Positions 21,305 through 30,451 of a stretch of 61,696 nt of DNA are shown here, one piece after another. The notes under the pieces are model-generated. The model was not told where the DNA came from, did not search any database, and saw nothing but the letters and a program-made list of their open reading frames with translations. Every line of letters begins with the position of its first letter. Within the stretch, counting starts at the first letter, position 1. A program made the translations under genes and the position numbers. The stretch is from CAYLMM01 sp964384825 (GTDB lineage Bacteria; Krumholzibacteriota; Krumholzibacteriia; LZORAL124-64-63): assembly GCA_964384825.1 (NCBI GenBank), contig CAYLMM010000009.1, positions 1-61,696 on the forward strand, written 5' to 3'.

Positions 21305-21333
21305 TTGCTTATCCATGAAATCGTCAGTATGAT
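21305..21333 (+). promoter_or_regulatory. Candidate sigma-70 promoter for the 21409 gene
   Basis: TTGCTT (21305-21310), a 17-base spacer and TATGAT (21328-21333) give a near-consensus promoter. The expected start of transcription is near 21340, leaving a leader of about 70 bases with GAGGG before the ATG. Confidence 0.55.
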
Positions 21334-21408
21334 CAATGAGTGCCTTTTTTCAATTGCGCATATGCCGAACGCCCATTCCCCGCGCCGCATCGTGAAATGG
21401 AGGGCGCC

Positions 21409-23283
21409 ATGAAAATCGATCCCGCTTTCCCGAAATATCTACTGCCCGGATTGTTCCTGCTGATTCTTCTGATCACCGCCGCGTTCGCAATGGCCGAGGA
21501 CCCCGGCGACCTGCCCGAACCCGTCGAAGTCGCGCCGGGCGAATTCGTGCACGACGTGGGCGAACTCCATCTGACGGTCACCAACCAGGGGCTGATCGGC
21601 GCTGTTCCCGGCTCCGGCATCCCGGGTTCCGACGCCCCGTCGGCCCGATGGCCGGGCGCGACCGGGGTGGATCATCTCTACGCGGCCGGTATCTGGGTCG
21701 GCGGCGAGATCCTGGGCGAAGCTCTGGTGAGCACCGGTGTCTACCAGCGGGAGTTCCGCCCGTTCGAGGATCCCCTGGACACGATCTACGGAGCGAGGAT
21801 GGACGAGCCCGGCGCGGCGCGCTATCCGGCCGCGATGCCGGATGACGACGGCGACGGCCTCGAGGACGAGGATCCCTTCAACGGCCGCGACGATGACGGC
21901 GACGGCCTGATCGACGAGGACGACGGCGGCATCGGCGACCAGGGATTCCGCTGGGAATCCAACGACGCCCGCCCCGTCTCGGTCGAGATCTATCCCGATC
22001 ATACTCCCATGATGCTTGAACTGATCACACGTTCGGTGCAGTGGGACGATGACGAGGCCGACGATTTCGTGGGCTTCGACTTCACCGTGGTCAACCGCAA
22101 CGTGGCGAGGATCGACGATCTCTACATCGGTTTCTTCGCCGATTACGACATTCGCGAGACCGCGGACCCGGCCGAGACCGAGGACGATCTGCCCGGCACG
22201 TATCACGGTTACGTCCAGGCCGCGGGCGGGGAGCAGGTGTACGTATCGGCCGTCTACATGTTCGACGGCGATCCGGTGGCCGCGTCGGGCGTGATCGGCA
22301 CGGTCCTGCTCGGACATTCCACCGATCCGGCGGGAATCTCGGCGCCGGCCGAAATTTCGGCCCTGCGCACCCGGTTCTTCACCGGTCAGGCTCCGTTCGA
22401 TCAGGGCGGCGACCCGGTCAACGACGACGAACGCTACCGGATGCTCTCGATGGACCTGCCGAATGTCGGCGGCCAGACTCCGGGCGACTACCGCACCCTG
22501 ATCAGCTGCGGACCCTTCGCGTCCCTGGCGCCGCTGGAGTCGCTCGGCTGCCAGTTCGCCATGGTGGCCGGGGCGGATCTCGACGAATTCCTGCAGAACG
22601 CCGCCGAAGCCAGGCTCACCTGGATCGGCAAGTCCTTCGATCGCGACGGTGATCCGAATACCGGCGAGAACGGCTGCGAATACGTGGTGCGGTGGCTGCG
22701 CGAGGACGACGTGCCGGTGGCCGCGGACGACGCGCGCGTCGAGGCCGCGATCGACGGCGCCGCCGTGGTGCTGACCGTTACCCAGGATCGGGCCGATTGG
22801 GAAGGCCTGCTGCTCGAGCGTCGCGTGGCGGGCGAACCGTCCCGCCGCTGGGATCTGGGCCGCGAAACCGCCGCGCTGGCCGGGGCGCCGAGCCTTGTGC
22901 TGCGCGACCCCGAACCCGCCGGCTGGCCGCGGGAATACGTTCTGATGCGCGCAGCGCTCTTCGGCGACTCCATCTTCGATTCGGTGCTGGTCGAGAAGCC
23001 GCAGTTCGACGACGGGGCGCTGGCGGTCAATCCGAATCCCTGCAATCCCGGAACCGAGGTGAAGTTCAGCCTGCCCGAGGCGGCGAGCGTGAGCCTGACC
23101 ATCCACGATCTCGCCGGACGGCGAGTCAAGACCTTGTCCGTGGGCGAGTTGCCGGCCGGACCGCATGCGGTGACCTGGTATGGACGCGACGACAGAGGCC
23201 GCGCACTGCCGGCCGGAACCTATCTGCTGCGTCTGTACACCGGAACCGATCTGCAGACGCGCAAGCTGCAGATCGTCCGTTGA
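21409..23283 (+). CDS. Exported protein with Ca-binding Asp repeats and FlgD/T9SS-type C-terminal domain
   Basis: This 624-residue protein is of unknown function. A signal peptide covers about residues 1-26. Residues about 145-180 hold two DDDGDG-type repeats resembling thrombospondin type 3 or dockerin calcium loops. The middle has no family I recognise. The last 85 residues form a FlgD Ig-like/T9SS type A-like module: NPNPCNPGTEVKFSLP, LTIHDLAGRRVKTL, then LPAGTYLLRLYTG. This module is common at the ends of secreted proteins in FCB bacteria. The start at 21409 has GAGGG six bases upstream; the earlier in-frame ATG lacks one. A two-way terminator follows. Confidence 0.8.
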   Translation: MKIDPAFPKYLLPGLFLLILLITAAFAMAEDPGDLPEPVEVAPGEFVHDVGELHLTVTNQGLIGAVPGSGIPGSDAPSARWPGATGVDHLYAAGIWVGGEILGEALVSTGVYQREFRPFEDPLDTIYGARMDEPGAARYPAAMPDDDGDGLEDEDPFNGRDDDGDGLIDEDDGGIGDQGFRWESNDARPVSVEIYPDHTPMMLELITRSVQWDDDEADDFVGFDFTVVNRNVARIDDLYIGFFADYDIRETADPAETEDDLPGTYHGYVQAAGGEQVYVSAVYMFDGDPVAASGVIGTVLLGHSTDPAGISAPAEISALRTRFFTGQAPFDQGGDPVNDDERYRMLSMDLPNVGGQTPGDYRTLISCGPFASLAPLESLGCQFAMVAGADLDEFLQNAAEARLTWIGKSFDRDGDPNTGENGCEYVVRWLREDDVPVAADDARVEAAIDGAAVVLTVTQDRADWEGLLLERRVAGEPSRRWDLGRETAALAGAPSLVLRDPEPAGWPREYVLMRAALFGDSIFDSVLVEKPQFDDGALAVNPNPCNPGTEVKFSLPEAASVSLTIHDLAGRRVKTLSVGELPAGPHAVTWYGRDDRGRALPAGTYLLRLYTGTDLQTRKLQIVR

Positions 23284-23317
23284 TCCGACCTCTCGGCCGC
23301 AACGGTCCGATGCATGG

Positions 23318-23350
23318 AAAAAGCCCCGGCGGAAGGCCGCCGGGGCTTTT
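23318..23350. terminator. Bidirectional intrinsic terminator
   Basis: GCCCCGGCGG (23323-23332) pairs perfectly with CCGCCGGGGC (23337-23346) over a 4-base loop. It is flanked by five A on the left and four T on the right, so it can stop transcription from both converging genes. Confidence 0.9.
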
Positions 23351-23370
23351 CCTTGCGTTCGATCGTACCT

Positions 23371-26049
23371 CTAGGGAGCGTCCTCGGCCGTGACCCGCAC
23401 CACGCAATCGGGCAGGAACAGCCCCGGATTGTCGGCCGCGAAATCCCAGACGATGGACTTGCCGTTGCCGGGAACGACGTCCGCTCCGACGTCGCCCGTG
23501 GCCGAAGCCGTCGACAGGGTCCAGGTCGAACCGCCGTCGGACGAGGCTTCCAGCGTGACGGTCACCGTCGGGCTGTCCGCGTCGGCCAGATCGTAGGCGA
23601 TGTCCACCAGACCTGAGCCGTCGGTCCGCTGGGCGAAGGTCACGCCGCCGACCGTCGGCGCGGACGACAGGCTGCCGTCCCAGGTCGTGACCGCGGTGAT
23701 CGACAGGTTGTCCGAGTAGCCGTCGGCGGTCGCGGCGCCGCCGCCGTTCGGTCCGCCGAAGGCGATGTACCCGTAGGCGGCCGTCGGATACCCGAGCGTG
23801 CCGCTGACCCGGCCGACCTCCGAACCGCCGTTGGACAGGATCAGGCGGTAGTTGCCGCCCACGATCTGCATCTCGACGTGGTTCATGCCCGAGGCCGGAA
23901 CCGCGATCGGGGTCGAGGAATACGTGTTCGCTCCGGCGATCTGCAGGACCGAGACGTAGCTCGAACCGCCCGATCCGCTCAATTCGACGAAGACCCCCTC
24001 GTAGTCCGTCGCGCCGCCGCTGCCGCCGTAGAGGCTGTTGGCCAGGCCGCCGATGAACGAGAAGTCGCCGCTCACGACGGTGGGCAGGACGTCCGCCTCG
24101 TACAGGAAGTTCCCCGTATGGCTCACGAGCGGCAGATAGAACTTCTGCTCGTAGCTCTGGTCGACGTGCCACTGCAGCAGTCCGCTGAAGAACGAGAAGT
24201 CGGCGGGATGGCTGCTGATCCAGCCGGCGTCGGCCGAGAAATCATCGGTGTACGGCAGGGCGACGCTGGCTGGCGGCTCGGTCGAACCGCTCTGGACCAG
24301 CGAATAGGTCTGGCCGATGCCCAGGCCGCCCTTGGCGCTGACGATGATGTCGTAGTAGCCGCTCGCCGGAGACGCGATCTCGACCTGCTCCACGTTGTCG
24401 CGGATGTTGTCGCCGGTGGTCGCGGCGGACGCCGGGCTGGCCGGATCCAGGATCCAGGGACCGTAGACCGTGCCCCCGTCCCTGCGGACGATCCGCAGGT
24501 CGAGGTCGTTGACCAGCATCCGCGTGGTCGGATCCAGGGACCAGCCGGGCACCGTGCCGGCGGGATCGGTCCAGGCGATGGTCGCGACCAGCGGTTCGGT
24601 ACCGTCGCTGTAGACGGTGATCGTGTCGATCGCGCCGGTGGTCAGGGTCTGCTCGACGATGCTGTCGGTATCCAGCGAATCGGCCCGGACGATCTCGGCC
24701 GCGGTCTGGATGTTCAGCAGCCCCCAGCCGAAGGAGTAGTCGGGGCCGGGATTGGCGCCCGCCTCGTCGGCGGTGTGGATGGCGATCGCCTTGAGCGTCG
24801 AAGCCAGGGGCTTCTGCCCGGCGTGGACGGTGCGGTAGTGCTGCGCCACAAGGTGCAGCGAACCGCTGGCGTTGGGCGTCGACATCGAGGTGCCGCTGAG
24901 GTTGGCGTAGCTGTTGTCGGCGTCGTCCATGGTGCTGCGCAGCGAGATGCCGTTGGCCACGACGTCCGGCTTGATCCGGCCGTCGTCGGTCGGGCCCCAG
25001 CCGCTGAAGGTGGCCATCTGCACGCCGGAGGCGGAATACCATCCCGACGTCAGGTCGTAGGCCGCGCCGACGGTCAGGATGTTCTTGGCCGTTCCGCCGT
25101 AGGGCACGGTGTCGTATCCGTCGGCGCCTCCGTCGGCGGCTCGGGAGACGGTGCTCCAGGCCCAGTCGCCGGTGTCGAAGTTCCAGTAGTAATGGCCTTC
25201 GCCCGCGCCGGGGCCGGAATCGTTGCGGTCGTTGCCCGCGGACTTGCAGATCAGGTAGTACGGGGCGTCGTACATGATCTGGTCCATGTCCCGCGAGTTG
25301 TTGTAGTAGAAGCCGAATCCGGGATCCTCGTCGGGATCGATCCGGACGTCGCCGTACCAGTACCAATCGTAGGGATCGGTGCTGCTCTGGCTCCAGCCCG
25401 CCACGTAGCCGTAGCTGTGGTTCGAGACCATCAGGCCCGCGGCCGCGGCCGTGGCCATCTCGGATTCGTCGTCGGTCCAGTCGTAGGCCCTCAGGTACGC
25501 CGCGTGCGACATGCCCTTGGCGTTGGCGTCGACGCCGGCGGCGACCATCGTGCCGGCCACGTGGGTGGCGTGGTAGTGGGTCGCGGAAGGACTGTCGACC
25601 TGGGTGACGCGGCCGCCGAACTCCTGGTGGGTCAGGCGGACGCCGCCGCCGTCCCAGACGGCCAGTTCGCCGGCGGTGTTGGCGCCGGTCAGGGCGAAGC
25701 CCGCCCCGCCGCCCGGCCAGACGTCGATCGTCGAGATGGTCTTGGCGGCGTTCAGGTTCTGGACGCGCAGGAACCGGGGCAGCCCGTTCGGGTCCACGCC
25801 CATCAGTTCGATGTCGCGGTCGGCGTTCAGGGCCGCCTGCGGTCCGGTCGTCCGGGCGCGCAACGCGCGGTAGAGCGGCGTGCGCTCGGCCTCGGCGCGG
25901 GCGGACAGTTCGGACGAAAGGGCGCGCAGCTGCAGGGTCTTGGTCACCGGGCGGGGAACATCCTCGCGGGGCGCCGCGCCGGCGGTCAGGGCGAGTCCCA
26001 GCAGCAGCAGAAGGCCGGCGCCGAGAAGTAGCTTGTGATTCATCTTCAT
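23371..26049 (-). CDS. Secreted S8 (subtilisin-like) serine peptidase
   Basis: This 892-residue secreted protease has a signal peptide (residues 1-25). The catalytic Asp lies in AVWDGGGV (about D133), the His in YHATHVAGT (about H160, where most subtilases have HGTH), the oxyanion Asn in KSAGND (about N273) and the Ser in GTSMSTP (about S388). After the catalytic domain come a P-domain-like beta region (about 460-590), a lectin/LamG-like region (about 600-780) and a C-terminal domain with TFAQRTDGSGLVDIAYDL. It carries no FlgD sorting module itself. GGAGGAGGTG precedes the start by five bases. The gene 15 bases upstream encodes such a module, and the two are probably co-transcribed. Confidence 0.9.
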   Translation of the reverse strand: MKMNHKLLLGAGLLLLLGLALTAGAAPREDVPRPVTKTLQLRALSSELSARAEAERTPLYRALRARTTGPQAALNADRDIELMGVDPNGLPRFLRVQNLNAAKTISTIDVWPGGGAGFALTGANTAGELAVWDGGGVRLTHQEFGGRVTQVDSPSATHYHATHVAGTMVAAGVDANAKGMSHAAYLRAYDWTDDESEMATAAAAGLMVSNHSYGYVAGWSQSSTDPYDWYWYGDVRIDPDEDPGFGFYYNNSRDMDQIMYDAPYYLICKSAGNDRNDSGPGAGEGHYYWNFDTGDWAWSTVSRAADGGADGYDTVPYGGTAKNILTVGAAYDLTSGWYSASGVQMATFSGWGPTDDGRIKPDVVANGISLRSTMDDADNSYANLSGTSMSTPNASGSLHLVAQHYRTVHAGQKPLASTLKAIAIHTADEAGANPGPDYSFGWGLLNIQTAAEIVRADSLDTDSIVEQTLTTGAIDTITVYSDGTEPLVATIAWTDPAGTVPGWSLDPTTRMLVNDLDLRIVRRDGGTVYGPWILDPASPASAATTGDNIRDNVEQVEIASPASGYYDIIVSAKGGLGIGQTYSLVQSGSTEPPASVALPYTDDFSADAGWISSHPADFSFFSGLLQWHVDQSYEQKFYLPLVSHTGNFLYEADVLPTVVSGDFSFIGGLANSLYGGSGGATDYEGVFVELSGSGGSSYVSVLQIAGANTYSSTPIAVPASGMNHVEMQIVGGNYRLILSNGGSEVGRVSGTLGYPTAAYGYIAFGGPNGGGAATADGYSDNLSITAVTTWDGSLSSAPTVGGVTFAQRTDGSGLVDIAYDLADADSPTVTVTLEASSDGGSTWTLSTASATGDVGADVVPGNGKSIVWDFAADNPGLFLPDCVVRVTAEDAP

Positions 26050-26064
26050 GTCGACACCTCCTCC

Positions 26065-26823
26065 TTACTTGACCAGGGTCATGCGGAAAACATGGTCGCC
26101 GCTGCGCTCGGAGCCGCGGACCGAGAGCCGGGCCAGATAGACGCCGCTGGGCATCGACCGACCCGAGGAATCGTGCCCGTTCCAGACCACGGAATGCTTG
26201 CCGGCGTCCCAGGGGCCGGAGGCCAGCGAGGCGACGCGCCGTCCGCGCGCATCGAAGACGGCGAGCCGGATGTTCGCCGGCGCGGACAGGGTGAAGGCCA
26301 CCTTGGCCATCGGGTTGAACGGGTTGGGATAGACCGGGCCTATGCCGTCGGTCAGCAGGAGGCCGGGCGTGACATCGGTCAGGCTGTTCTCGATGTCGAA
26401 GGCCTCGCTGGTGTCGGCCGCGGCCCAGCCGAAGCCGTCGACGGCCTCGATGCGCAGGCGGGCGTCATCGACGTTCTGGTCGGTGACCAGCCAGACGTAG
26501 GTATAGGTGCCGGAAGGATCGGACTCGACCGAATCGCTCCAGATGTCGCCGCCGTCATCGAAGACCGTCAGCGTGACCGGCGTGCCGGAGTCCCAGCAGT
26601 CCTCGGCGATGGTCCAGCGAAGGGTGTCGCTCTGGGCGCCGCGGAGAACCGCCCCCGCGTGGGGGTGGATCACCGCGATCTGGGGCGGTTTGCTGTCCAA
26701 GGTGTCCGGTGCCGAGACGCCGACCCCGGAAAGGGCGAGAGCGGCGCATGGGGTCAGCACCAACAGGACGCAACATAAGCCCGGCAGGCTTCGTGCGGCC
26801 CATGCGGTACGGAGATGTTTCAT
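26065..26823 (-). CDS. Exported protein with FlgD/T9SS-type C-terminal domain
   Basis: This 252-residue exported protein has a signal peptide over about residues 1-32. Residues about 40-150 look like an Ig-like strand domain (IAVIHPHAGAVLRGAQSDTLRW). The last 80 residues are a FlgD/T9SS type A module with PVYPNPFNPMAKVAFTL, VFDARGRRVASL and SGVYLARLSV. The start at 26823 is chosen because an almost perfect promoter at 26907-26936 would begin transcription near 26900, just inside the longer open frame that starts at 26904. The stop is 15 bases before the subtilase ribosome binding region, indicating one operon. The role is unknown; it could anchor or localise the protease. Confidence 0.75.
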   Translation of the reverse strand: MKHLRTAWAARSLPGLCCVLLVLTPCAALALSGVGVSAPDTLDSKPPQIAVIHPHAGAVLRGAQSDTLRWTIAEDCWDSGTPVTLTVFDDGGDIWSDSVESDPSGTYTYVWLVTDQNVDDARLRIEAVDGFGWAAADTSEAFDIENSLTDVTPGLLLTDGIGPVYPNPFNPMAKVAFTLSAPANIRLAVFDARGRRVASLASGPWDAGKHSVVWNGHDSSGRSMPSGVYLARLSVRGSERSGDHVFRMTLVK

Positions 26824-26906
26824 GGATCCTATCCCCTGTGTCTGAGGTCCGTCCAGGCGGGGGCGGAAAGACCGCGCCTCATCGACGCGGTCGTATGACA
26901 TCATTC

Positions 26907-26936
26907 ATTATACCATATTTTCGCACCCCATGACAA
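26907..26936 (-). promoter_or_regulatory. Near-consensus sigma-70 promoter of the FlgD-module/subtilase operon
   Basis: On the minus strand TTGTCA (complement of 26931-26936), an 18-base spacer and a perfect TATAAT (complement of 26907-26912) lie about 85 bases before the start at 26823. Eleven of twelve box bases match consensus, the best promoter in the window. Confidence 0.75.
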
Positions 26937-26975
26937 AACCTACCCGGGCCGACATCGTCGGGGAGGCTTAGTAAG

Positions 26976-26991
26976 GTCCGAAAAATCGGAC
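26976..26991. promoter_or_regulatory. Perfect dyad GTCCGA-AAAA-TCGGAC
   Basis: A 6-base perfect inverted repeat with a 4-base A loop lies in the AT-rich region between pepF and the subtilase operon, about 40 bases upstream of the -35 box. No T-run follows in either direction, so an operator is more likely than a terminator. A second TATAAT on the minus strand (complement of 26993-26998) sits beside it without a good -35. Confidence 0.3.
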
Positions 26992-27068
26992 AATTATAGA
27001 TGTATATAAAATCCATAGGAGTTCGTCCGCGGGCTTTCGTGGAAAGGAACGTCGCCGGGGAAGGGGGC

Positions 27069-27093
27069 GGGCCCCGGCGAGGTGCCGGGGCCC
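27069..27093 (-). terminator. GC-rich hairpin after pepF
   Basis: GGGCCCCGGC (27069-27078) pairs with GCCGGGGCCC (27084-27093) over a 5-base loop, about 15 bases past the pepF stop. There is no clear T-run on the minus strand, so this may be a weak terminator or a 3-prime stabilising hairpin. Confidence 0.45.
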
Positions 27094-27108
27094 GGGAAAG
27101 CGCTGAGC

Positions 27109-29064
27109 TCAGGAATCGAGCAGGGCTTCCAGTTCGTCCAGGGTGTCGGAGAAGACCTTCAGCGCGGCCTCGATCGGCTCGGGGCTGGTCAGGTCGACGC
27201 CGGCGCCGGAGAGCAGCTCGAGCGGAGGCGCGGAGCATCCGCCCTCGAGCATCGACAGGTAGGCCTCGGTCGCGGGTTCGCCGCCGGCCAGGATCTTCTC
27301 GGCCAGGGCCAGGCCGCTCGAGAGGCCGGTCGCGTAGGTGTAGACGTAGTACTTGTAGTAGAAATGGGGGACGTAGGACCACTCGTGGGCGGCGAAATCG
27401 TCGTAGGTCAGATCCGGTCCGTAGTACCGCTGCACCATTTCGCCGTAGGTCTCGTTCAGCAGATCGGCGGTGATCGGCCTGCCCTGCTCGACGAAGCCGT
27501 GGACGACCCGCTCGAACTCCGAGAACTGGGTCTGGCGGTAGATGGTGCCGGCGATCCCGTTCAGCCGCTCGACCAGCAGGTTGGCCTTCTCGGTCTTGTC
27601 GGTGCAGTGGTCGACGAGGTAGCGGCTCAGCAGCGCCTCGTTGCAGGTCGAGGCGATCTCGGCCAGGAAAGGCACGTAGCGGTAGGTTCCGTACGGCTGG
27701 TTCAGGCTCGAGAGATAGCTGTGCATGGCGTGGCCGTATTCGTGGGCCAGGGTGGACATGTCGTCCAGGGTGCCCTGGTAGTTCATCTTCACGTAGGGAT
27801 GGCGGGCGTAGACGCTGGCCGAGAACGCGCCGCTCTCCTTGCCCCGGCAGGGGTAGAGGTCCAGCCAGCCGTTGGCGGGATCCAGGCCCTTCCGCAGGAC
27901 CTTCATGTAGTCCTCGCCCAGGGGCTCGAGGGCCTCGAGGATGGTCGCGCGGGCCTCGGGGAAGGGCACCTTCACCTCGACGCCCTCGATGATCGGCACC
28001 GCCAGGTCGTAGACGTGCAGCTCGTCGAAGCCGAGCATCTTCTTGCGCAGGGCCGTGTAGCGGTGCAGGGGCTCGAGGTTGGCGTTCACCGTGGCGATCA
28101 GGTTGTCGTGGACCGCGGTGTCGAGGTTGTCCTTGTCCATGTAGGCCTCGAGCGCCGTGTCGTAGCCGCGGGCGCGCGCGAACAGGACATCCAGCTGGAA
28201 CTGCCCGGAAAGGGTGGCGGCCAGGACATGCTGGTACTTGCCCAGCGTGGTCATCATGGCCTCGACCGCGTCGTGGCGGACCCGGCGGTCCGGCGAACGG
28301 CGGTACAGGCGGTAGTTGGAGAGGTTGAGCTGCACCTGCTGGTCGTCCTGGTCGCGGATGGTCGGCCAGACGATGTCGGTCAGCATGCCCATGAAGGCCT
28401 GCTCGGGCGGAGCGATCAGCTCGTTGAGATCGATCTCGGCCCAGAGGTTGTCGCCGGCCAGGGCCAGCACGCGCTCGGCGTCCTCGGAGAGGATGCGGGT
28501 GCGGCGGCGGCGCAGGTTCTCGATGTAGGGACGGTACTTCGCCGGGCCGTTCTCGGCGGAGTAGGCGCTTTCCATCTCGGCGTCGGTCGGCGCCAGGATC
28601 TCGCTGCGGATGAAGCCCGCGACCCGCATCAGGTCGGTCATCAGGCCCTGGCTGCGCGAGAAGCGGTCCTGGACGCCGGGATCGACGTCGTCGGTGGCCT
28701 GCTCGAGGTTGGCGAACAGCGTCACCCGGTTGATCCGGTCGTGCAGGTCGAAGTAGAGGCCGAGGCATTCGCCCATCGCTACGGGATCCGAGAGCCGGCC
28801 GCGGTAGGCGTCCAGCTCGGGGATGCGGGCCGCCAGATCGGCCAGGGCCTGCTCCCACTGCTCGACCGAGGTGAACAGCTGGTCGAGGCTCCATTTGTAG
28901 ACGTCGGGAACCTGGTCGCGGGAATGGTTGGCGTCGGGCTGGTAATCGGGCAGATCGCCGGCGACGGCGAAAGAGGCGACGAGCAGCAGGCTCAGGCCGG
29001 CGCAGATCCACGTGATCGCGCGCCCGGCCGGACGTCGCCGGCGCTGGGTGACGGGATGGTTCAT
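27109..29064 (-). CDS. pepF: Oligoendopeptidase F (M3B metallopeptidase) with signal peptide
   Basis: This 651-residue zinc peptidase cuts oligopeptides. The zinc motif HEYGH is at residues 441-445, with the third ligand at E469 in FLAEIAST, and the M3-typical ATGLSSG lies near the C-terminus. The core matches PepF (about 600 residues). Unlike cytosolic PepF, it begins with a signal sequence: RRRRPAGR, then a hydrophobic stretch (AITWICAGLSLLLVASFAVAG, about 15-36). This suggests a periplasmic peptidase that finishes digestion products of the secreted subtilases. An AGGAGA ribosome binding site supports the start. The propeller-protein gene lies upstream on the same strand, about 100 bases away. 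Confidence 0.92.
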   Translation of the reverse strand: MNHPVTQRRRRPAGRAITWICAGLSLLLVASFAVAGDLPDYQPDANHSRDQVPDVYKWSLDQLFTSVEQWEQALADLAARIPELDAYRGRLSDPVAMGECLGLYFDLHDRINRVTLFANLEQATDDVDPGVQDRFSRSQGLMTDLMRVAGFIRSEILAPTDAEMESAYSAENGPAKYRPYIENLRRRRTRILSEDAERVLALAGDNLWAEIDLNELIAPPEQAFMGMLTDIVWPTIRDQDDQQVQLNLSNYRLYRRSPDRRVRHDAVEAMMTTLGKYQHVLAATLSGQFQLDVLFARARGYDTALEAYMDKDNLDTAVHDNLIATVNANLEPLHRYTALRKKMLGFDELHVYDLAVPIIEGVEVKVPFPEARATILEALEPLGEDYMKVLRKGLDPANGWLDLYPCRGKESGAFSASVYARHPYVKMNYQGTLDDMSTLAHEYGHAMHSYLSSLNQPYGTYRYVPFLAEIASTCNEALLSRYLVDHCTDKTEKANLLVERLNGIAGTIYRQTQFSEFERVVHGFVEQGRPITADLLNETYGEMVQRYYGPDLTYDDFAAHEWSYVPHFYYKYYVYTYATGLSSGLALAEKILAGGEPATEAYLSMLEGGCSAPPLELLSGAGVDLTSPEPIEAALKVFSDTLDELEALLDS

Positions 29065-29167
29065 CGGGTCGCTCTCCTGTCGTTGGGGTCGGGACCCCGC
29101 GCACTGCGGGTGCGCGGGGCCCGTTCATGGTAAGACGCGGGCGGGCGGGGGTCAAAGCCTCCGCGCG

Positions 29168-30451
29168 CTACCAGGCGTAGCTGATCACTTCCATCGGCGC
29201 CGGATCCTCTTCGTCTTCCATTTCCAGCGCGCCGCCGGCCTGCATGGCCAGAGCGGCGTCGATGAATCCGCGCACCAGCACCATCCGCGATCCGCCGGTC
29301 AGCAGCAGGCCGTCGTGCATCGGATCGCCGTCGCAGGTCACCGGGCACTGGCGGACGAAATGGCCCTCGGGATCGAAGATGTCGAAGGTCAGCATCACGC
29401 CTGCGGGCTGTTCGAAGCCCGAGCGGCTGGTCTGCACCCAAAGGTAGCCGTCGTCGTCCAGCGAGATGGTGGCGATGTCCTGCTCGGTCTCGGCCTTGGT
29501 GAAGTCGATCTCGATCGGGATGTTCCGGGTCTGGGCCGCGAAGATCGCGTCGATGCGCTTGTTCTCCAGATCGTTGCGCGGCCGGCTTTCGAATTCGCGC
29601 TCGATGACCCGTTCGAGGGTGCCGTCGGGATTGTAGACGTTCAGGCGGTATTCGTTGCGTTCGGGAGCCAGGACCACGCGGCCGTCGGGGTAGACCGCCC
29701 AGACCCGCCGCGAAGGCGTGTACTGGTCGACCTCGCGGATCTTCAGGTTGTCGAACTCCATCGAGAAGGAGGTTTCGTGGAAGATGACGTCGTCGCCGCC
29801 GTCATCCTTGAACAGCCCCACGAACTGGCGGGTGGTCCGTCCCGTGCCGCCTTCGTGCATGGTCGTGTGGCTGCCGCCCAGGTAGAACCGGCCGTTGCAG
29901 GACTTGGCGTCGATCACGGCCAGGAATCCGCCCGCGGCCGCGTCGCCGATGTGGGGGGAGAAGTCGCCGGCGGGGTTACCCTCGAGATCGATCTTGATGA
30001 TCTTGCCGGGGAAGGCCTGCACCAGGCCGAGGATCCCGTCGTCGAGCATCAGCATGTCGGTCGGCCGGGTGATCTCGCCCGGTCCTTCGCCCTCGCGGCT
30101 CAGCGGATGGACGAACGCGCCGTCTGCGTCGAAGACGTACACCTGCGAGAGCTGGGTGTCCAGCAGGTAGGTGTTGCCTTCATCGTCGGCGAGCGTCTGG
30201 GTGATCAGTCCGAAGAAGACCTCCTCGTCGTCCTCGCCTCCGGCGCGCCATTGCTCCTTAAGCTCGATGGTCCGGACCCCCTCGCTAGGGGCGGCGGGAT
30301 TCATCACGTGGAGAGTGCCGTCGACGACCTGCTCCTCCCAGGCCTGGGCGGGCGATGCGAACCGAAGCGTCAAAGCGGTCGTCAGCAGCAGGGCGAACAG
30401 GACGGGGCCGAACCGCAGCGGGCGGACGGCGAGATCCTTGAGGGATGACAT
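29168..30451 (-). CDS. Exported 6-bladed beta-propeller protein
   Basis: This 427-residue protein has a signal peptide (cleavage probably after AQA, about residue 36). It has the hallmarks of the FCB-type 6-bladed beta-propeller family: LLDTQLSQVYVFDADGAFV, the GEGPGEITRPTDM motif, and later strands such as LNVYNPDGTLERVIERE. Such proteins are periplasmic or surface, often lipoproteins, and of unknown function. The start at 30451 is chosen for its AGGAAA ribosome binding site and immediate signal peptide; an upstream in-frame ATG adds 19 residues without either. It is possibly co-transcribed with pepF downstream. Confidence 0.82.
   Translation of the reverse strand: MSSLKDLAVRPLRFGPVLFALLLTTALTLRFASPAQAWEEQVVDGTLHVMNPAAPSEGVRTIELKEQWRAGGEDDEEVFFGLITQTLADDEGNTYLLDTQLSQVYVFDADGAFVHPLSREGEGPGEITRPTDMLMLDDGILGLVQAFPGKIIKIDLEGNPAGDFSPHIGDAAAGGFLAVIDAKSCNGRFYLGGSHTTMHEGGTGRTTRQFVGLFKDDGGDDVIFHETSFSMEFDNLKIREVDQYTPSRRVWAVYPDGRVVLAPERNEYRLNVYNPDGTLERVIEREFESRPRNDLENKRIDAIFAAQTRNIPIEIDFTKAETEQDIATISLDDDGYLWVQTSRSGFEQPAGVMLTFDIFDPEGHFVRQCPVTCDGDPMHDGLLLTGGSRMVLVRGFIDAALAMQAGGALEMEDEEDPAPMEVISYAW

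Noticed and set aside
21340..21408. Upstream in-frame ATG at 21340 for the FlgD-tailed protein
   Set aside because: It lies at the predicted transcription start and lacks a ribosome binding site; ATG at 21409 has one and begins the signal peptide.
26824..26904. N-terminal extension of the FlgD-module protein to 26904
   Set aside because: The near-consensus promoter would start transcription at about that base, and the signal peptide begins at the ATG at 26823.
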